Of a stretch of 5,384 nucleotides of DNA, positions 5,309 to 5,384 are shown piece after piece. Below the pieces are notes generated by a model. It was not told where the DNA came from. It was given only the letters and a program-made list of their open reading frames with translations, and made no database searches. The stretch lies in the NCBI RefSeq assembly GCF_046533115.1, contig NZ_JAJQRC010000077.1, forward strand, positions 1 through 5,384, written 5' to 3'. Positions within the stretch are counted from its first letter, which is position 1; the number at the start of each line of letters is the position of its first letter. A program made the position numbers and the translations under genes. Source of the DNA: JAIRMO01 sp046533115 (GTDB taxonomy: Bacteria; Spirochaetota; Spirochaetia; Treponematales; Breznakiellaceae).

Positions 5309-5335
5309 AGAATAAAATGCCATGCATTTTATTCT
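5309..5335. repeat. 12-bp palindrome AGAATAAAATGC / GCATTTTATTCT
   Basis: A perfect 12-bp stem (5309-5320 with 5324-5335) closes a 3-nt CAT loop. It lies 84 bases after the thioesterase stop. The right arm contains TTTT but the stem is AT-rich, so it is a weak terminator candidate in either direction. It is the first of three hairpins in a row. Confidence 0.6.
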
Positions 5336-5336
5336 A

Positions 5337-5350
5337 ATTGCTTATGCAAT
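5337..5350. repeat. Short hairpin ATTGC-TTAT-GCAAT
   Basis: A 5-bp stem with a TTAT loop lies directly between the two longer palindromes. It is short enough to be chance on its own, but its position suggests it belongs to the same composite repeat. Confidence 0.35.
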
Positions 5351-5354
5351 AAGG

Positions 5355-5384
5355 AAATAACATGACCAATCGGTCATGTTATTT
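5355..5384. repeat. 13-bp palindrome AAATAACATGACC / GGTCATGTTATTT
   Basis: A perfect 13-bp stem (5355-5367 with 5372-5384) closes an AATC loop. It reaches the last base of the window, so the stem could continue and a T-run could follow beyond the edge. It may therefore be a terminator for the thioesterase transcript or for a gene beyond the edge, or a dispersed palindrome. Confidence 0.6.

Noticed and set aside
1..5384. tRNA, rRNA or riboswitch genes
   Set aside because: I found no cloverleaf, conserved rRNA segment or recognisable aptamer core on either strand by reading. A covariance-model scan was not possible here.

Overview
The window looks like a mosaic bacterial chromosome segment in two compositional halves. 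The right half (about 2460-5225) is very GC-rich. Its codons end mostly in G or C and it has long G and C runs. It carries conserved housekeeping genes: pyrK and pyrD (translationally overlapped, encoding the two subunits of NAD-dependent dihydroorotate dehydrogenase B) and a bacterial acyl-ACP thioesterase. The left half (1-2400) is clearly more AT-rich and carries accessory material. Gene style and the dense intergenic palindromes suggest a spirochaete of the termite-gut Treponema type. That is an impression from memory, not something proved here.

Layout. 1-590: the possible 3' end of a gene entering from the left, a pair of REP-like palindromes with long inverted repeats, and a strong 15-bp hairpin that may terminate the leftward operon. 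591-2040 (minus strand): a two-gene operon with a sigma70-like promoter. Its first gene encodes a 77-residue tandem zinc-ribbon protein. Its second encodes a 399-residue protein with two N-terminal membrane helices, a helical stalk and a C-terminal PUA/EVE-like domain. 2157-2387: an AT-rich MITE-like element, bounded by copies of one repeat in opposite orientation, ending just upstream of that promoter. 2472-4278 (plus): pyrK-pyrD. 4301-4370: a near-perfect 33-bp hairpin. 4455-5225 (plus): acyl-ACP thioesterase. 5226-5384: a repeat-rich tail with three successive hairpins, the last ending exactly at the window edge.

How the genes work together. PyrK passes electrons from NADH through FAD and a [2Fe-2S] cluster to the FMN of PyrD, which oxidises or reduces the dihydroorotate/orotate pair in de novo pyrimidine synthesis. 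The thioesterase acts separately in fatty-acid metabolism. The zinc-ribbon and membrane PUA/EVE-like pair is the least ordinary part of the window. Its tight spacing suggests one functional unit. Its role is unknown, and a nucleic-acid-sensing or defence-type function is only a hypothesis.
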